Counted from the stretch's first letter, positions 14,444 to 24,001 are shown. The stretch: 44,092 nt of DNA from an uncultured Lachnospiraceae bacterium (GCA_902793845.1 CADBFE010000003.1:1-44092), one strand, 5' to 3'. Notes: generated by a model from the letters alone, not told the origin. Numbers and translations: made by a program.

Positions 14444-17386
14444 GTGGTAAATACAAAACTTAATCCGGAGAATCTTAAAGAATATGAATTTATAGAGCAG
14501 AAGTATATCGAGGATCTCGACTGCTACTCATCGCTCTTAAAGCATAAAAAAAGTGGCGCGAGAGTAACCATACTTGAAAACGATGATGAGAATAAAGTCT
14601 TTTATATCGGTTTTCGTACTCCGCCCAAGGACTCTACAGGCGTAGCACATATCCTTGAACATTCTGTTCTGTGCGGTTCGGAGAAGTATCCTTCAAAGGA
14701 TCCTTTTGTTGAACTGGCAAAGGGATCTCTTAATACCTTTTTAAATGCCATGACATATCCGGACAAGACTGTATATCCGGTTGCAAGCTGCAATGACAAG
14801 GATTTTAAGAATCTCATGGATGTATATCTCGATGCGGTATTTCATCCCAATATCTATAATGAGAAAAAGATATTCCTTCAGGAGGGATGGCATTACGAGC
14901 TCGATGATATTACTAATGAGCTAAAGATAAACGGTGTAGTTTACAATGAGATGAAGGGAGCGTTTTCATCACCTGACGATGTACTCGCCAGACAGATAAT
15001 GAACTCTCTTTACCCTGATACGGCATACGGTGTTGAGTCAGGCGGCGACCCTGAGGATATACCGAATCTGACTTATGAGAATTTTCTCGATTTTCACAGG
15101 GCGTATTATCACCCTGTAAATTCATATATTTATCTCTACGGTAATGCCGACATGAATGAGAGACTTAAATATCTCGACAGTGAATATCTCTCAAAATATG
15201 ATGCCATCAGCATCGAATCATTCCCCGGCAAGCAAAAGCCTTTTAAAGAGACAAAGTATGTTGTTAAGGAATATCCTATAACTGATAATGAGGAAGTAAA
15301 GAATAATACATATTTATCATATAACTGTGTCATTGAAGACAACCTTGATCCCGAGCTTTATATAGCTTTCCAGCTGATAGATTATGCCCTTGTGGATTCC
15401 CAGGGTACGGTTCTCCGTAAAGCACTCCTCGATGCAGGTATCGGCAATGATATCTTCTCCCAGTATGAGAATGGTATCTATCAGCCATACTACAGCATTG
15501 TGGCCAAGAATGCCAATGAGGAAGACAGGGAAGAATTCCTCCGTATAGTAAAAGAGTGCCTCGTAAAAGTATCGGAAGAAGGTTTTGACAAGAATGCTCT
15601 TGAGGCAGGTCTTAATTCATTTGAGTTCAGATACAGGGAGTCTGATTTCGGTTCTATGCCAAGAGGTCTTGTGATTGGTCTCGGCGCTTTTGACAGCTGG
15701 CTTTATGATGACATGCAGCCTTTTATGCATGTGGTATGCAATCAGTCATTTAAAAATATCAGGGAGAAGATAAAGACAGATTACTTTGAAAATCTCGTAA
15801 AGAAATATCTGATAGGCAATCCTCATTCCTCTGTTGTAACAGTTAAGCCTGTTAAGGGGCTCGGCGCTAAAAAGGAAAAGGAACTTGCGGACAGACTCGC
15901 TGCCTACAAAGATTCTCTCTCCAAGGAGGAACTGGCCGGTATCGAACAGGATAGCACTGCCCTTGTGCTTTATCAGGAGATGCCGGATTCTGAGGAGGTA
16001 TTAAACAAAATACCAAAACTTAAGAGAGAAGATTTAAAGAAAGATGCCATTCCGTTTACCATAGAAGAGTCTGAAGATGACGGACTTAAGTTTATACATC
16101 ATGATATCTTTACAAACGGTATCAGCTATGTGGCTCTTGATTTTGTTGTCACAGATATAGATAAAGAATATCTCCCTTATCTTGGTTTTTTTGCAGAGGT
16201 AATAGGTGCTGTAGATACAGAAAACTATTCATATGAGAATTTCGGATATGAGGCTGACAAGATCACCGGGTCTCTCATAACAACACCTTTAGTCATCTCC
16301 GATGCATATGATATAGATAAATACAGGATATTCTTTGAGGTATCCACAAAGTATTTTGACAATGCGGCAGGTGATGTATTTGAGCTCATTAAAGAGATGC
16401 TGACTAAATCAAAGTATGATGATTCAAAACGTATAAAAGAGATACTCTTTGAGAAAAAATCAAGAAAGCAGAACAGGATCATCTCGGCAGGCCATGTGGC
16501 ATCAATGAGAAGAAACCTCGCTCATATAAATGAAGTGGATGCTGTGGAAGATGAAATCTCCGGAATGGCTTATTATGAATTTCTCTGCAATGCCCAGAAA
16601 GCCTTTGAAAATGATGATGAAAAAGCAAAGGCTGAATTTGTGGGAAAGATGAAAGAACTTGCCGAATATATTTTTGACAAGAGCAGACTTCTGACAGATG
16701 TAGTCGGAAGTAAAGAGGCCCTTGAAAATGTTAAAAATATAATCCGCGGTTTTAAGGAGACACTTCCAAACAGGGGAGTGAAGATGAACGGCAAAAGACC
16801 CGGGGTAGTTAAGGTAAACGAGGCATACAAGACTCCTTCTCAGGTTAATTATGTATGTAAATCAGGCTCATACAGAGGATCCGGACTCAGATATTCCGGC
16901 AAGTTTAAAGTCCTTAAGACAATACTCGGTTATGAATATCTGTGGAACGAAGTAAGAGTCAAGGGCGGTGCTTACGGATGTATGAACAAATTTGACAATT
17001 ACGGTAATATCTCATTTGTATCATACAGAGATCCCAATATGCTAAGGACCATCGAGGTATTTGATAATGCCGCAAAATTTGTCAGCGAGTTCAGCGCAGA
17101 TGAAGATACCATGACAAAGCATATTATCGGAACCATGTCAGAGATGGACGTACCTCTGACACCATACAGAAAAGGACTCCGCTCATATGTGGCATACCTT
17201 AGAGGACTTAAATTTGAGACTGTCCAGCAGGAGAGAGATGACGTGCTGACAGCCACTGATGAGGATATCAGGGCTCTGGCAAAGCATATCAGCAAAGCGT
17301 TTGAGGACGGATGCATATGCATGGTGGGAACAGAGACCGATATAGACAGCAATGTTGATAAATTTGAAGTAATAAAGAATATTTGA
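14444..17386 (+). CDS. M16C zinc metallopeptidase (PreP/insulinase family)
   Basis: A 980-residue peptidase with the inverted zinc motif H69-I-L-E72-H73 in GVAHILEHSVLCGS and the distal Glu region GVVYNEMKGAFSSPDD. The four M16 domains and the size match the presequence-peptidase (PreP, Cym1) subgroup, which degrades short unfolded peptides in a closed chamber. No signal peptide, so it is cytosolic. The start is GTG, preceded by TAGGAG. The C-terminal half keeps VRVKGGAYG, the family's substrate-binding Arg/Tyr region. It overlaps or abuts era. Confidence 0.93.
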   Translation: MVNTKLNPENLKEYEFIEQKYIEDLDCYSSLLKHKKSGARVTILENDDENKVFYIGFRTPPKDSTGVAHILEHSVLCGSEKYPSKDPFVELAKGSLNTFLNAMTYPDKTVYPVASCNDKDFKNLMDVYLDAVFHPNIYNEKKIFLQEGWHYELDDITNELKINGVVYNEMKGAFSSPDDVLARQIMNSLYPDTAYGVESGGDPEDIPNLTYENFLDFHRAYYHPVNSYIYLYGNADMNERLKYLDSEYLSKYDAISIESFPGKQKPFKETKYVVKEYPITDNEEVKNNTYLSYNCVIEDNLDPELYIAFQLIDYALVDSQGTVLRKALLDAGIGNDIFSQYENGIYQPYYSIVAKNANEEDREEFLRIVKECLVKVSEEGFDKNALEAGLNSFEFRYRESDFGSMPRGLVIGLGAFDSWLYDDMQPFMHVVCNQSFKNIREKIKTDYFENLVKKYLIGNPHSSVVTVKPVKGLGAKKEKELADRLAAYKDSLSKEELAGIEQDSTALVLYQEMPDSEEVLNKIPKLKREDLKKDAIPFTIEESEDDGLKFIHHDIFTNGISYVALDFVVTDIDKEYLPYLGFFAEVIGAVDTENYSYENFGYEADKITGSLITTPLVISDAYDIDKYRIFFEVSTKYFDNAAGDVFELIKEMLTKSKYDDSKRIKEILFEKKSRKQNRIISAGHVASMRRNLAHINEVDAVEDEISGMAYYEFLCNAQKAFENDDEKAKAEFVGKMKELAEYIFDKSRLLTDVVGSKEALENVKNIIRGFKETLPNRGVKMNGKRPGVVKVNEAYKTPSQVNYVCKSGSYRGSGLRYSGKFKVLKTILGYEYLWNEVRVKGGAYGCMNKFDNYGNISFVSYRDPNMLRTIEVFDNAAKFVSEFSADEDTMTKHIIGTMSEMDVPLTPYRKGLRSYVAYLRGLKFETVQQERDDVLTATDEDIRALAKHISKAFEDGCICMVGTETDIDSNVDKFEVIKNI

Positions 17387-17391
17387 TTAAT

Positions 17392-18339
17392 ATGTCAGAG
17401 ACAGAAAATACACAGAAAAAATCAGGTTTTGTATCCATAATAGGTCGTCCCAATGTAGGCAAGTCTACGCTGATGAACAGGATAATCGGTCAGAAGATTG
17501 CCATAACCAGCAAGAAGCCCCAGACTACGAGAAACAGGATACAGACCATATATACATCAGATAAAGGTCAGATCATATTTACAGATACGCCGGGAATGCA
17601 TAATGCCAAAAATAAACTTGGCACATTTATGATGTCGGAAGCAAAGAGTACTCTCGGAAGCGGCGATGTGATTCTCTATCTGATAGAACCCTCCGAGTAT
17701 ATCGGCGATATGGACAGGGATATCATCAGGATGCTTAAAACCGTAAACGTCCCGGTGATCCTGGTGATCAACAAGATCGATACGGTGAGCAGGGAGACTG
17801 TTATTAAGGTTATTGACGCATTCAGAAACGAGCTTGAATTTAATGAGATAATCCCGATAAGTGCGTATGAAGGAAAAAATACAGAAGAACTCATTGATAA
17901 TATCTATAAGTATCTCCCATACGGCCCGTATTATTATGATGAGGATCAGGTGACCGATCAACCGATGCGTCAGATATGCGCAGAGATTATCAGGGAAAAA
18001 GCCCTTCATAAGCTTGATAAGGAAATACCTCATGGTATCGCAGTGGTGATCGACTCCATGAAATACAGGGAGACGGTAAAAAAGCCGAATGTTCATTATG
18101 AATATCCCGGTATTTATGATATAAACGCTACTATCATCTGCGAGAGAGATTCTCATAAAGGTATCATAATAGGCAAAGGCGGAGCGATGCTGAAGACCAT
18201 AGGTACCCTCTCAAGACCCGATATGGAAAAGATGCTTGAGGCAAAAGTAAATTTAAAACTCTGGGTCAAGGTAAAGGAAAACTGGCGGGACAGTGATTAT
18301 CTGGTCAGAAACTTTGGATATAAAAAGGACGATGATTAA
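17392..18339 (+). CDS. era: GTPase Era
   Basis: A ribosome-assembly GTPase that binds the 3' end of 16S rRNA. G1 GRPNVGKST, G3 DTPG, and G4 NKID are present, followed by a KH domain with GIIIGKGGAMLKTIG. I chose ATG 17392 (315 residues). A TTG at 17383 overlapping the upstream stop is possible, but has no better ribosome site; neither start has a strong one, so translation is probably coupled to the M16 gene. The stop overlaps the recO start by one base (TAATG). Confidence 0.96.
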   Translation: MSETENTQKKSGFVSIIGRPNVGKSTLMNRIIGQKIAITSKKPQTTRNRIQTIYTSDKGQIIFTDTPGMHNAKNKLGTFMMSEAKSTLGSGDVILYLIEPSEYIGDMDRDIIRMLKTVNVPVILVINKIDTVSRETVIKVIDAFRNELEFNEIIPISAYEGKNTEELIDNIYKYLPYGPYYYDEDQVTDQPMRQICAEIIREKALHKLDKEIPHGIAVVIDSMKYRETVKKPNVHYEYPGIYDINATIICERDSHKGIIIGKGGAMLKTIGTLSRPDMEKMLEAKVNLKLWVKVKENWRDSDYLVRNFGYKKDDD

Positions 18340-19004
18340 TGTCGGGACAATATGTTAATGACAGTGGCATGGTCATCAGGTCTGATCCTTTCAGTGAATT
18401 TGACAGAAGAGTAGTCCTGCTGACTAAAGATCACGGCAAGATAACTGCATTTGCAAAAGGAGCCAGACGCCAGAACAATAAGCTCATGGCGGCTACCGAT
18501 TTGTTTTGCTTTGGCCAGTACAGACTGTATCCCGGCAAAGAAGCATATACCATGGTTGATGCGGTGCCAAAGACATATTTTGATGAAATCAGAAATGACA
18601 TATCCGCTGCGGCATACGGTATGTATTTCCTGGATGTCATGGAGTATCAGACAAGAGAAAACAATGATGAAGAAAAGCTTCTGGTGCTGCTTTATATGGC
18701 ATGCAAAGCCCTCTTAAAACCTGAGATAGACAACAGACTTGTAAAATCTGTCTTTGAACTTAAGACAATCGCGCTTCAGGGAGTATTTGGAGATAAAGAT
18801 GATGATGAGCTTAAAAAAGGTCTCTCGGAATCTGCTCTCTATGCCATAGACCTTGTGGTACATACGGATCCGAAACAGTTATTTACTTTTATGCTTAAGG
18901 ACGGTCCGCTAAACGAGTTTATATCTTTTGTGAATAATAAAAAATCAAAAGTCTTTAACAGACATTTTAACAGTGAAGACATGATAGAAGTACTCAGTAT
19001 GTAG
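18339..19004 (+). CDS. recO: DNA repair protein RecO, short form
   Basis: RecO anneals ssDNA and loads RecA with RecR in recombinational repair. The N-terminal OB fold is clear (DSGMVIRSDPFSEFDRRVVLLTKDHGKITAFAKGARR), followed by the helical domain with FELKTIALQG. At 221 residues it is shorter than the usual 240-260. The four-Cys zinc finger that normally follows FELxxLxxxG is missing; the chain goes straight to FGDKDDDELKKG. Immediately downstream of era by a one-base overlap, the standard order in Firmicutes. Confidence 0.92.
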   Translation: MSGQYVNDSGMVIRSDPFSEFDRRVVLLTKDHGKITAFAKGARRQNNKLMAATDLFCFGQYRLYPGKEAYTMVDAVPKTYFDEIRNDISAAAYGMYFLDVMEYQTRENNDEEKLLVLLYMACKALLKPEIDNRLVKSVFELKTIALQGVFGDKDDDELKKGLSESALYAIDLVVHTDPKQLFTFMLKDGPLNEFISFVNNKKSKVFNRHFNSEDMIEVLSM

Positions 19005-19016
19005 TATTCCTGTTTG

Positions 19017-19045
19017 TTGAAAAAACGTCTGATTTTGTATATAAT
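19017..19045 (+). promoter_or_regulatory. Promoter of the lipoprotein-glyS transcript
   Basis: TTGAAA at 19017-19022, 17-bp spacer, TATAAT at 19040-19045. It would start a very short leader about 17 nt before the lipoprotein ATG. Confidence 0.8.
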
Positions 19046-19068
19046 TCATTTTCGATGCATATATACTT

Positions 19069-19683
19069 ATGAAATTAAGTCAGTTATTTAAAAATATCAT
19101 AAAATGCAGTATGGCGATGACAGTTATCTGTATGATGACCGGTTGCGGGGGCGATGAAACCCTGGCATCCCTGTCGCGAAACAGCATAGTCATCCATGAA
19201 GATCATACAGTTGATACATATATTTCAGAGGATTTTGATACTTCTGTTTATTCAGATATTGAGCTGATGGATTTCCTGAACAAAGAGGTGACGGAATACA
19301 CATCATTAAATCCCGGATCTGTAACTGTAGGTGATACCAGACTTGAGAATAATCATATAAGTCTGAATATCAGTTATTCTTCTATAAAAGCATGCAATGA
19401 CAACATGGACGGTATCCTGTTTATAGGGACTGTCGGAGATGCTTTTGACAACAATGTGGATATGAATGTATCCCTGTATGTTGTGGGCGCCGGGATTAAG
19501 ACTGTCGGCAAACTTGATCTTAAGGATATGAGAGATGAGAAGCTGATAGTCGTAAACGGAAAGTACACGATAAGAGCACCCGGAAAGATAAAATATTATT
19601 CCCAGTGGATGGACCTGCTTGATGATTATACGGTTCAGCCCCTTGAGGATAAGGGAAGCTCGTATTACATAATATATGAATAA
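19069..19683 (+). CDS. Predicted lipoprotein, unknown function
   Basis: A 204-residue exported protein. The N-terminus has basic residues, a hydrophobic stretch, and the lipobox MMTGC, so the mature protein would begin at the Cys near residue 26 and be lipid-anchored to the outer face of the membrane. The mature part is acidic and beta-rich, about 178 residues, with no recognised domain. No clear Shine-Dalgarno site is visible between promoter and ATG. It lies 28 bp before glyS and probably shares its transcript. Confidence 0.8.
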   Translation: MKLSQLFKNIIKCSMAMTVICMMTGCGGDETLASLSRNSIVIHEDHTVDTYISEDFDTSVYSDIELMDFLNKEVTEYTSLNPGSVTVGDTRLENNHISLNISYSSIKACNDNMDGILFIGTVGDAFDNNVDMNVSLYVVGAGIKTVGKLDLKDMRDEKLIVVNGKYTIRAPGKIKYYSQWMDLLDDYTVQPLEDKGSSYYIIYE

Positions 19684-19711
19684 CTTAAGTTAAATATAAA
19701 GGAGTAAAGTT

Positions 19712-21100
19712 ATGGAAAAGACATTAGACAAAATCGTGGCTCTGTCAAAGACAAGAGGTTTCGTTTATCCCGGTTCTGAGATCTACGGAGGTCTCGCAAA
19801 TACATGGGACTACGGTAACCTCGGAGTTGAGCTTAAGAATAATGTTAAGAAGGCTTGGTGGCAGAAATTCGTTCAGGAAAATCCCTACAACGTAGGTGTT
19901 GACTGCGCCATCCTTATGAACCCTCAGACATGGGTTGCTTCAGGTCACCTTGGCGGTTTCTCAGATCCTCTTATGGACTGTAAGGAGTGCCACGAGAGAT
20001 TCCGTGCCGACAACGTAATCGAAGATTATGCAAAGGAGAAAGGCCTCACACTTAAGTCTTCTCCCGATTCATGGTCAAATGAGGAAATGATGGACTATAT
20101 TAAAGAGAACGGTATTCCCTGTCCTTCATGCGGTAAGCATAATTTCACAGACATCAGACAGTTCAACCTTATGTTCAAGACATTCCAGGGTGTAACTGAG
20201 GATGCTAAGAATACAGTATATTTAAGACCCGAGACAGCACAGGGTATCTTCGTAAACTTCAAGAATGTTCAGAGAACATCAAGAAAGAAGCTTCCCTTCG
20301 GTATCGGTCAGATCGGTAAGTCATTCAGAAACGAGGTTACTCCCGGTAACTTCACATTCAGAACAAGAGAGTTTGAGCAGATGGAGCTTGAGTTCTTCTG
20401 CAAGCCCGGTACAGACCTTGAGTGGTTTGAGTACTGGAGAGGATTCTGCCGTGACTGGCTCCTTTCACTCGGTATGAAGGAAGAGAATATCAAACTTCGT
20501 GACCACGCTAAAGAGGAGCTTTGCTTCTACTCAAAGGGAACAACAGATATCGAGTACCTCTTCCCGTTCGGATGGGGCGAACTCTGGGGTATCGCTGACA
20601 GAACAGATTATGACCTTACTCAGCATCAGAACGTATCTAAGCAGGATATGACATACTTTGATGATGAGACAAATGAGAAATATGTACCATACGTAGTTGA
20701 GCCTTCACTCGGTGCAGACAGAGTTGTGCTTGCATTCCTCTGCGAAGCATATGACGAGGAGGAACTCGAGGGCGGAGATATGAGAACAGTTCTCAGATTC
20801 CATCCCGCACTTGCACCTGTTAAGATCGGTATCCTTCCTCTTTCAAAGAAGCTTAACGAGGGCGCTGAGAAGATTTACCAGCACCTTTCAAAGTATTACA
20901 ACTGTGAGTTCGATGACAGAGGTGCCATCGGTAAGAGATATCGTCGTCAGGATGAAATCGGTACACCTTTCTGCATCACATATGACTTTGATTCCGAGAC
21001 AGACAACTGCGTAACAGTTCGTTTCCGTGATTCAATGGAGCAGGAGAGAGTCGCAATCGACAAACTCGATGAGTTCTTTAGAGACAAATTTATGTTCTAA
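19712..21100 (+). CDS. glyS: Glycine--tRNA ligase, single-chain type
   Basis: A 462-residue class II homodimeric glycyl-tRNA synthetase of the eukaryote/archaeal-like type, distinct from the two-subunit GlyQ/GlyS. Motif 2 is in [26 protein letters not shown] with the specific [10 protein letters not shown] run; motif 3 is [11 protein letters not shown]; the anticodon domain starts at [12 protein letters not shown] small Cys pair (CKECH, CPSCGKH) in the N-terminal part may bind zinc. AAAGGAG lies upstream of the ATG. Its codon use is visibly more biased than its neighbours, as expected for a highly expressed gene. Confidence 0.97.
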   Translation: MEKTLDKIVALSKTRGFVYPGSEIYGGLANTWDYGNLGVELKNNVKKAWWQKFVQENPYNVGVDCAILMNPQTWVASGHLGGFSDPLMDCKECHERFRADNVIEDYAKEKGLTLKSSPDSWSNEEMMDYIKENGIPCPSCGKHNFTDIRQFNLMFKTFQGVTEDAKNTVYLRPETAQGIFVNFKNVQRTSRKKLPFGIGQIGKSFRNEVTPGNFTFRTREFEQMELEFFCKPGTDLEWFEYWRGFCRDWLLSLGMKEENIKLRDHAKEELCFYSKGTTDIEYLFPFGWGELWGIADRTDYDLTQHQNVSKQDMTYFDDETNEKYVPYVVEPSLGADRVVLAFLCEAYDEEELEGGDMRTVLRFHPALAPVKIGILPLSKKLNEGAEKIYQHLSKYYNCEFDDRGAIGKRYRRQDEIGTPFCITYDFDSETDNCVTVRFRDSMEQERVAIDKLDEFFRDKFMF

Positions 21101-21112
21101 GATATGATTATT

Positions 21113-21144
21113 AAAGAGGGCTGTCTGATGACAGTCCTCTTTTT
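21113..21144 (+). terminator. glyS intrinsic terminator
   Basis: Arms AAAGAGGGCTGTC (21113-21125) and GACAGTCCTCTTT (21130-21142) with one G-T wobble, TGAT loop, and a short T run to 21144. Confidence 0.9.
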
Positions 21145-21146
21145 GT

Positions 21147-21253
21147 ATGACAACGAGCCAAGTACAGATCATCGTGCTTGCACGAAATGAGCTGTATTTG
21201 GCGACTGTAGGACACCGAAAGGCATTGCCTTGAGGTGGACAACAGGTTGTCAT
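21147..21253. other. Three-way-junction-like structured element
   Basis: Between the glyS terminator and the 671-residue gene, the sequence can fold as a closed three-way junction. P1: ATGACAAC (21147-21154) with GTTGTCAT (21246-21253). P2: GCCAAGTACAG (21157-21167) with CTGTATTTGGC (21192-21202), one mismatch, capped by CAT-CGTGC-TT-GCACG-ATG (21170-21189). P3: CTGT (21205-21208) with ACAG (21242-21245), CACC with GGTG, and AAGGC with GCCTT at the tip. No protein frame is convincing. It may be an RNA (leader or independent) or a palindromic repeat. I do not recognise it as a known riboswitch class. Confidence 0.6.
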
Positions 21254-21280
21254 CGAGTAGGAGGATTCCTCCTACTCGAT
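21252..21280. repeat. Perfect 13-bp hairpin
   Basis: ATCGAGTAGGAGG (21252-21264) and CCTCCTACTCGAT (21268-21280) with an ATT loop. It abuts and shares two bases with P1 of the preceding element. No T run follows, so it is not an ordinary terminator. The AGGAGG in the left arm could mimic a ribosome site, though no start codon suits it. Confidence 0.7.
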
Positions 21281-21383
21281 CCTGGAATTATATAGATTTG
21301 TGGGTGCAACAGTTTTGCAACACTTAGTAATTTATAATTTCGTATGTAATTAAGATTTAATTAAGTATAAAAGGAGAATTGTT

Positions 21384-23399
21384 ATGCCATTCAATATTAT
21401 CGAATTTTCAAGAGAAGGAATAAGATCAAAAAAACTGGATGAGGCATACCGCATGACCGGTATGGGTAATGATGTTGCGCGCGTTCGAGGTCTTTTTCTT
21501 ATGTATCTTTTATCTGAGAAGAATCTTTCTTATCAGGATTTAAAAGATATAGATAATGGCACATCCAATTTAACTCAGAATGAAAAAGAACAGCTTTTAG
21601 ATGAGTTTGTTGAAGAAATTGAAAAACGTCCTTTAAAAACAAAAAAGGAAAATGATCCCGGATTAATACCTCATCCCGATGCTGCAAAGAATGCCAAGGA
21701 GTATGCAAAGTGGGTTCATAATGGTGTAAAGAAAATAATGACGGATGTCTGTCCTAAAGCGGATAATATAAAGACTCCAAGGGATGCAATTGCATATCTT
21801 GAGAATTTTTCAATGCTTGAAACTTATGTTAAAGATATTGTTCAGGAATTTGGTGATATGTGGAAACTTCCTGAGACAAGGGGAACCGTCGTATATGAGA
21901 TGGGCGATGAAGAGATGGGAGATTTTGCCAAAGTTGAGGCTCTTGCCATGTACACCGTCGCGTTAAAGGGACTTGTAATGCCGCGATTTGGTGAAAAAGC
22001 AAAAGCGATTACTTATCCTCTCATTAAAGAGTTTATCGATGAAGTTGCCGGAAAGAGTTTTAAAGAACTTGATGCGGAAAAACTTATCAAGATGGCAAAT
22101 TACGTAAATTTTATGGCTACGAATGCCGGCAATTTTTCAAGCGATGAAGAGAAAGACGATCCCAAGTATACTAAATTCCTTGATACAGGGGAGGCTGACT
22201 TTGATGTTAATAATATGAAACTCAGATCCGGTTTTTCAGGTAAGATGATGAATGTTAAGGAAGCCGTAGATGAAATCAAAGTTATGGTAAATCCGCTTCT
22301 CTCCGAAACCTTTAATTCGGATAACATGGATTATGCAAAACTTGTTTCTGCCGATAAGGTAAATGAACTTCTTGATGAACTGCCTGACGAATTAGAGTAT
22401 ACAATCGATGTACCTGAAGAAGAGCGTGAGAAAGTCCGTGATGTATATAAGAATACGGCATGCAGCATGTACGCATATTACAGCAACGCGGTAAATGCCT
22501 CAAAAGGCGCAAAGCAGGAAGATTTATTTACTGTTGACGGTAAATCCATTGCTGCTATTGTTGATGATAAATATCATGACAAGGGGCTTACTCCGGAACA
22601 GAGGAAGGCAGCCATAGAATATGAGTTTGTTTCCGCTCTTAAGGATGATACCGTAAGCGTTGAATATAATCCTTATATACTTGATCCTTCAACCTGTGAG
22701 GTAATTAAAGGCCAGCCTATTAAGGTTACTCAGATGGGAAAAGCAATTGATTATACTTATGATGATTCGATAAATAATCTTTTGAAAAACAATGCAGAAA
22801 TTAAGAACGGTAAACATCTTTTCAAGCTTATAAGCGATGCTGAGAATATGTATCACAAGCTTTATAATGATTCAAACAGGCTTACAGATTCGACAGAGTT
22901 TAAGCAGATGCTTGGTTCATTTAAGGAAATTCATGAAGTTTATCAGACGATGAATGACACGGGACTTTTAGATGAGAATATGTCCGATGAATTATTTAAC
23001 ACCCTTGAGGAAAGAAATAATTATACCAAGGATATGTTTTCAAATCTCTTAAAGGAAACGGCAAAGAACTGTAATGATTACATCAATGCTAAGAATGCAT
23101 CAGGCAAATACAGATCTACCGATAAGGGTAATGACAGACTTATGTGTGCTTCCGGATTCCTTAATGATATTGATGGCAGACTTACAAGAAAGACTTTAAA
23201 GGATATCAAGCTTAAAGATGCCCGGGGCAAGAAGGTTGTAAAAGAAGCGACAACAGATAAGTCAAAGGTAAGGGTATCATTTAAGGATCTTATGAAAGAG
23301 GGCGAAAGCGAGAGAACCCACGTGCAGAAAAAAGCAGATAAAGACGTCAGAGTCAATAAAAAGCGTATGCATCAGAGAATCGACGGCAGAGAGATGTAA
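21384..23399 (+). CDS. Large unrecognised soluble protein (671 aa)
   Basis: A 671-residue, highly charged, mainly helical protein with no signal peptide, membrane helix or motif I can name. It is a genuine gene: long frame, AAAGGAG before the ATG, a possible -10 (TATAAT, 21333-21338), and a terminator downstream. The C-terminal 60 residues are very basic and Lys-rich (KDLMKEGESERTHVQKK), unlike the acidic middle. Codon use is somewhat more AT-rich than glyS beside it. It stands alone as a single-gene transcript following the structured element. It may be an effector, structural or phage-defence protein; nothing in the sequence decides. Confidence 0.75.
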   Translation: MPFNIIEFSREGIRSKKLDEAYRMTGMGNDVARVRGLFLMYLLSEKNLSYQDLKDIDNGTSNLTQNEKEQLLDEFVEEIEKRPLKTKKENDPGLIPHPDAAKNAKEYAKWVHNGVKKIMTDVCPKADNIKTPRDAIAYLENFSMLETYVKDIVQEFGDMWKLPETRGTVVYEMGDEEMGDFAKVEALAMYTVALKGLVMPRFGEKAKAITYPLIKEFIDEVAGKSFKELDAEKLIKMANYVNFMATNAGNFSSDEEKDDPKYTKFLDTGEADFDVNNMKLRSGFSGKMMNVKEAVDEIKVMVNPLLSETFNSDNMDYAKLVSADKVNELLDELPDELEYTIDVPEEEREKVRDVYKNTACSMYAYYSNAVNASKGAKQEDLFTVDGKSIAAIVDDKYHDKGLTPEQRKAAIEYEFVSALKDDTVSVEYNPYILDPSTCEVIKGQPIKVTQMGKAIDYTYDDSINNLLKNNAEIKNGKHLFKLISDAENMYHKLYNDSNRLTDSTEFKQMLGSFKEIHEVYQTMNDTGLLDENMSDELFNTLEERNNYTKDMFSNLLKETAKNCNDYINAKNASGKYRSTDKGNDRLMCASGFLNDIDGRLTRKTLKDIKLKDARGKKVVKEATTDKSKVRVSFKDLMKEGESERTHVQKKADKDVRVNKKRMHQRIDGREM

Positions 23400-23439
23400 T
23401 ATTGGTGTCAGGCACTGTAAACAAAATATGAACAAAGTC

Positions 23440-23466
23440 AAGGACGTCATATATGGCGTCCTTTTT
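23440..23466 (+). terminator. Terminator after the 671-aa gene
   Basis: AAGGACG (23440-23446) and CGTCCTT (23457-23463), extendable through TCATA/TATGG with a wobble, followed by T5. Confidence 0.85.
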
Positions 23467-23491
23467 GTTTTAAATTAAGTGAATAATCGAT

Positions 23492-23497
23492 TATAAT
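23492..23497 (+). promoter_or_regulatory. Candidate -10 for the YccF-like gene
   Basis: A perfect TATAAT 48 bp before the ATG in AT-rich DNA. The matching -35 position reads TTTAAA, so support is modest. Confidence 0.4.
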
Positions 23498-23544
23498 ATA
23501 TAAATATTAGGATAAAAACTGGTGAGAAAAAGAGGAGAATTTTT

Positions 23545-23919
23545 ATGAGAATTTTAGGTAACTTACTATGGATAATACTTGGAGGATGGATTAGCGCACT
23601 TTGCTGGATAATTGCAGGATTGTTATGGTGCGTAACTATTATTGGAATTCCGGTTGGGCTTCAGGCTTTCAAGATGGCTTCTTTATCCTTTAATCCTTTT
23701 GGAAAAGAGGTTGAATACGGGGACAATACATTTTCATTTATTATAAATATATTGTGGATTATCTTATCAGGTGCAGAACTTGCTATTGCCAATTTTTTTA
23801 TCGGCCTGTTTTGGTGCATTACGGTAGTAGGCATACCGTGGGGATTGCAGTATTTCAAAATCGCCAAGCTTGCACTTGCACCGTTTGGAGCTAAGGTTGT
23901 AAGGACTCATATACTGTAA
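23545..23919 (+). CDS. yccF: YccF-domain (DUF307) inner membrane protein
   Basis: A 124-residue protein made of two tandem copies of the YccF domain: LGNLLWIILGGWISALCWIIAGLLWC-type hydrophobic pairs followed by TIIGIPVGLQAFKMASLSFNPFG and then VVGIPWGLQYFKIAKLALAPFG. Four membrane helices in all. The function of YccF proteins is not established. GAGGAG lies seven bases before the ATG. Short single-gene unit between two terminator/promoter regions. The sequence is typical in length and complete. Confidence 0.9.
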   Translation: MRILGNLLWIILGGWISALCWIIAGLLWCVTIIGIPVGLQAFKMASLSFNPFGKEVEYGDNTFSFIINILWIILSGAELAIANFFIGLFWCITVVGIPWGLQYFKIAKLALAPFGAKVVRTHIL

Positions 23920-24001
23920 AACAGGGTTTAAATACATAATATTTTCTTGTTTATTTTCTATAAATATTTTACGCAATTAACTGTATTTTATGGTAAAAAT
24001 A

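Noticed and set aside
17383-17391. TTG start for Era overlapping the M16 stop
   Set aside because: Adds only three residues; ATG 17392 is the simpler choice. Neither has a strong ribosome site, so this is not settled.
23420-23436. AACAAAATATGAACAAA, which recurs with one change at 43855-43871
   Set aside because: In AT-rich intergenic DNA a 16 of 17 match within 44 kb is expected by chance; contexts differ (before a terminator versus before a T-box).
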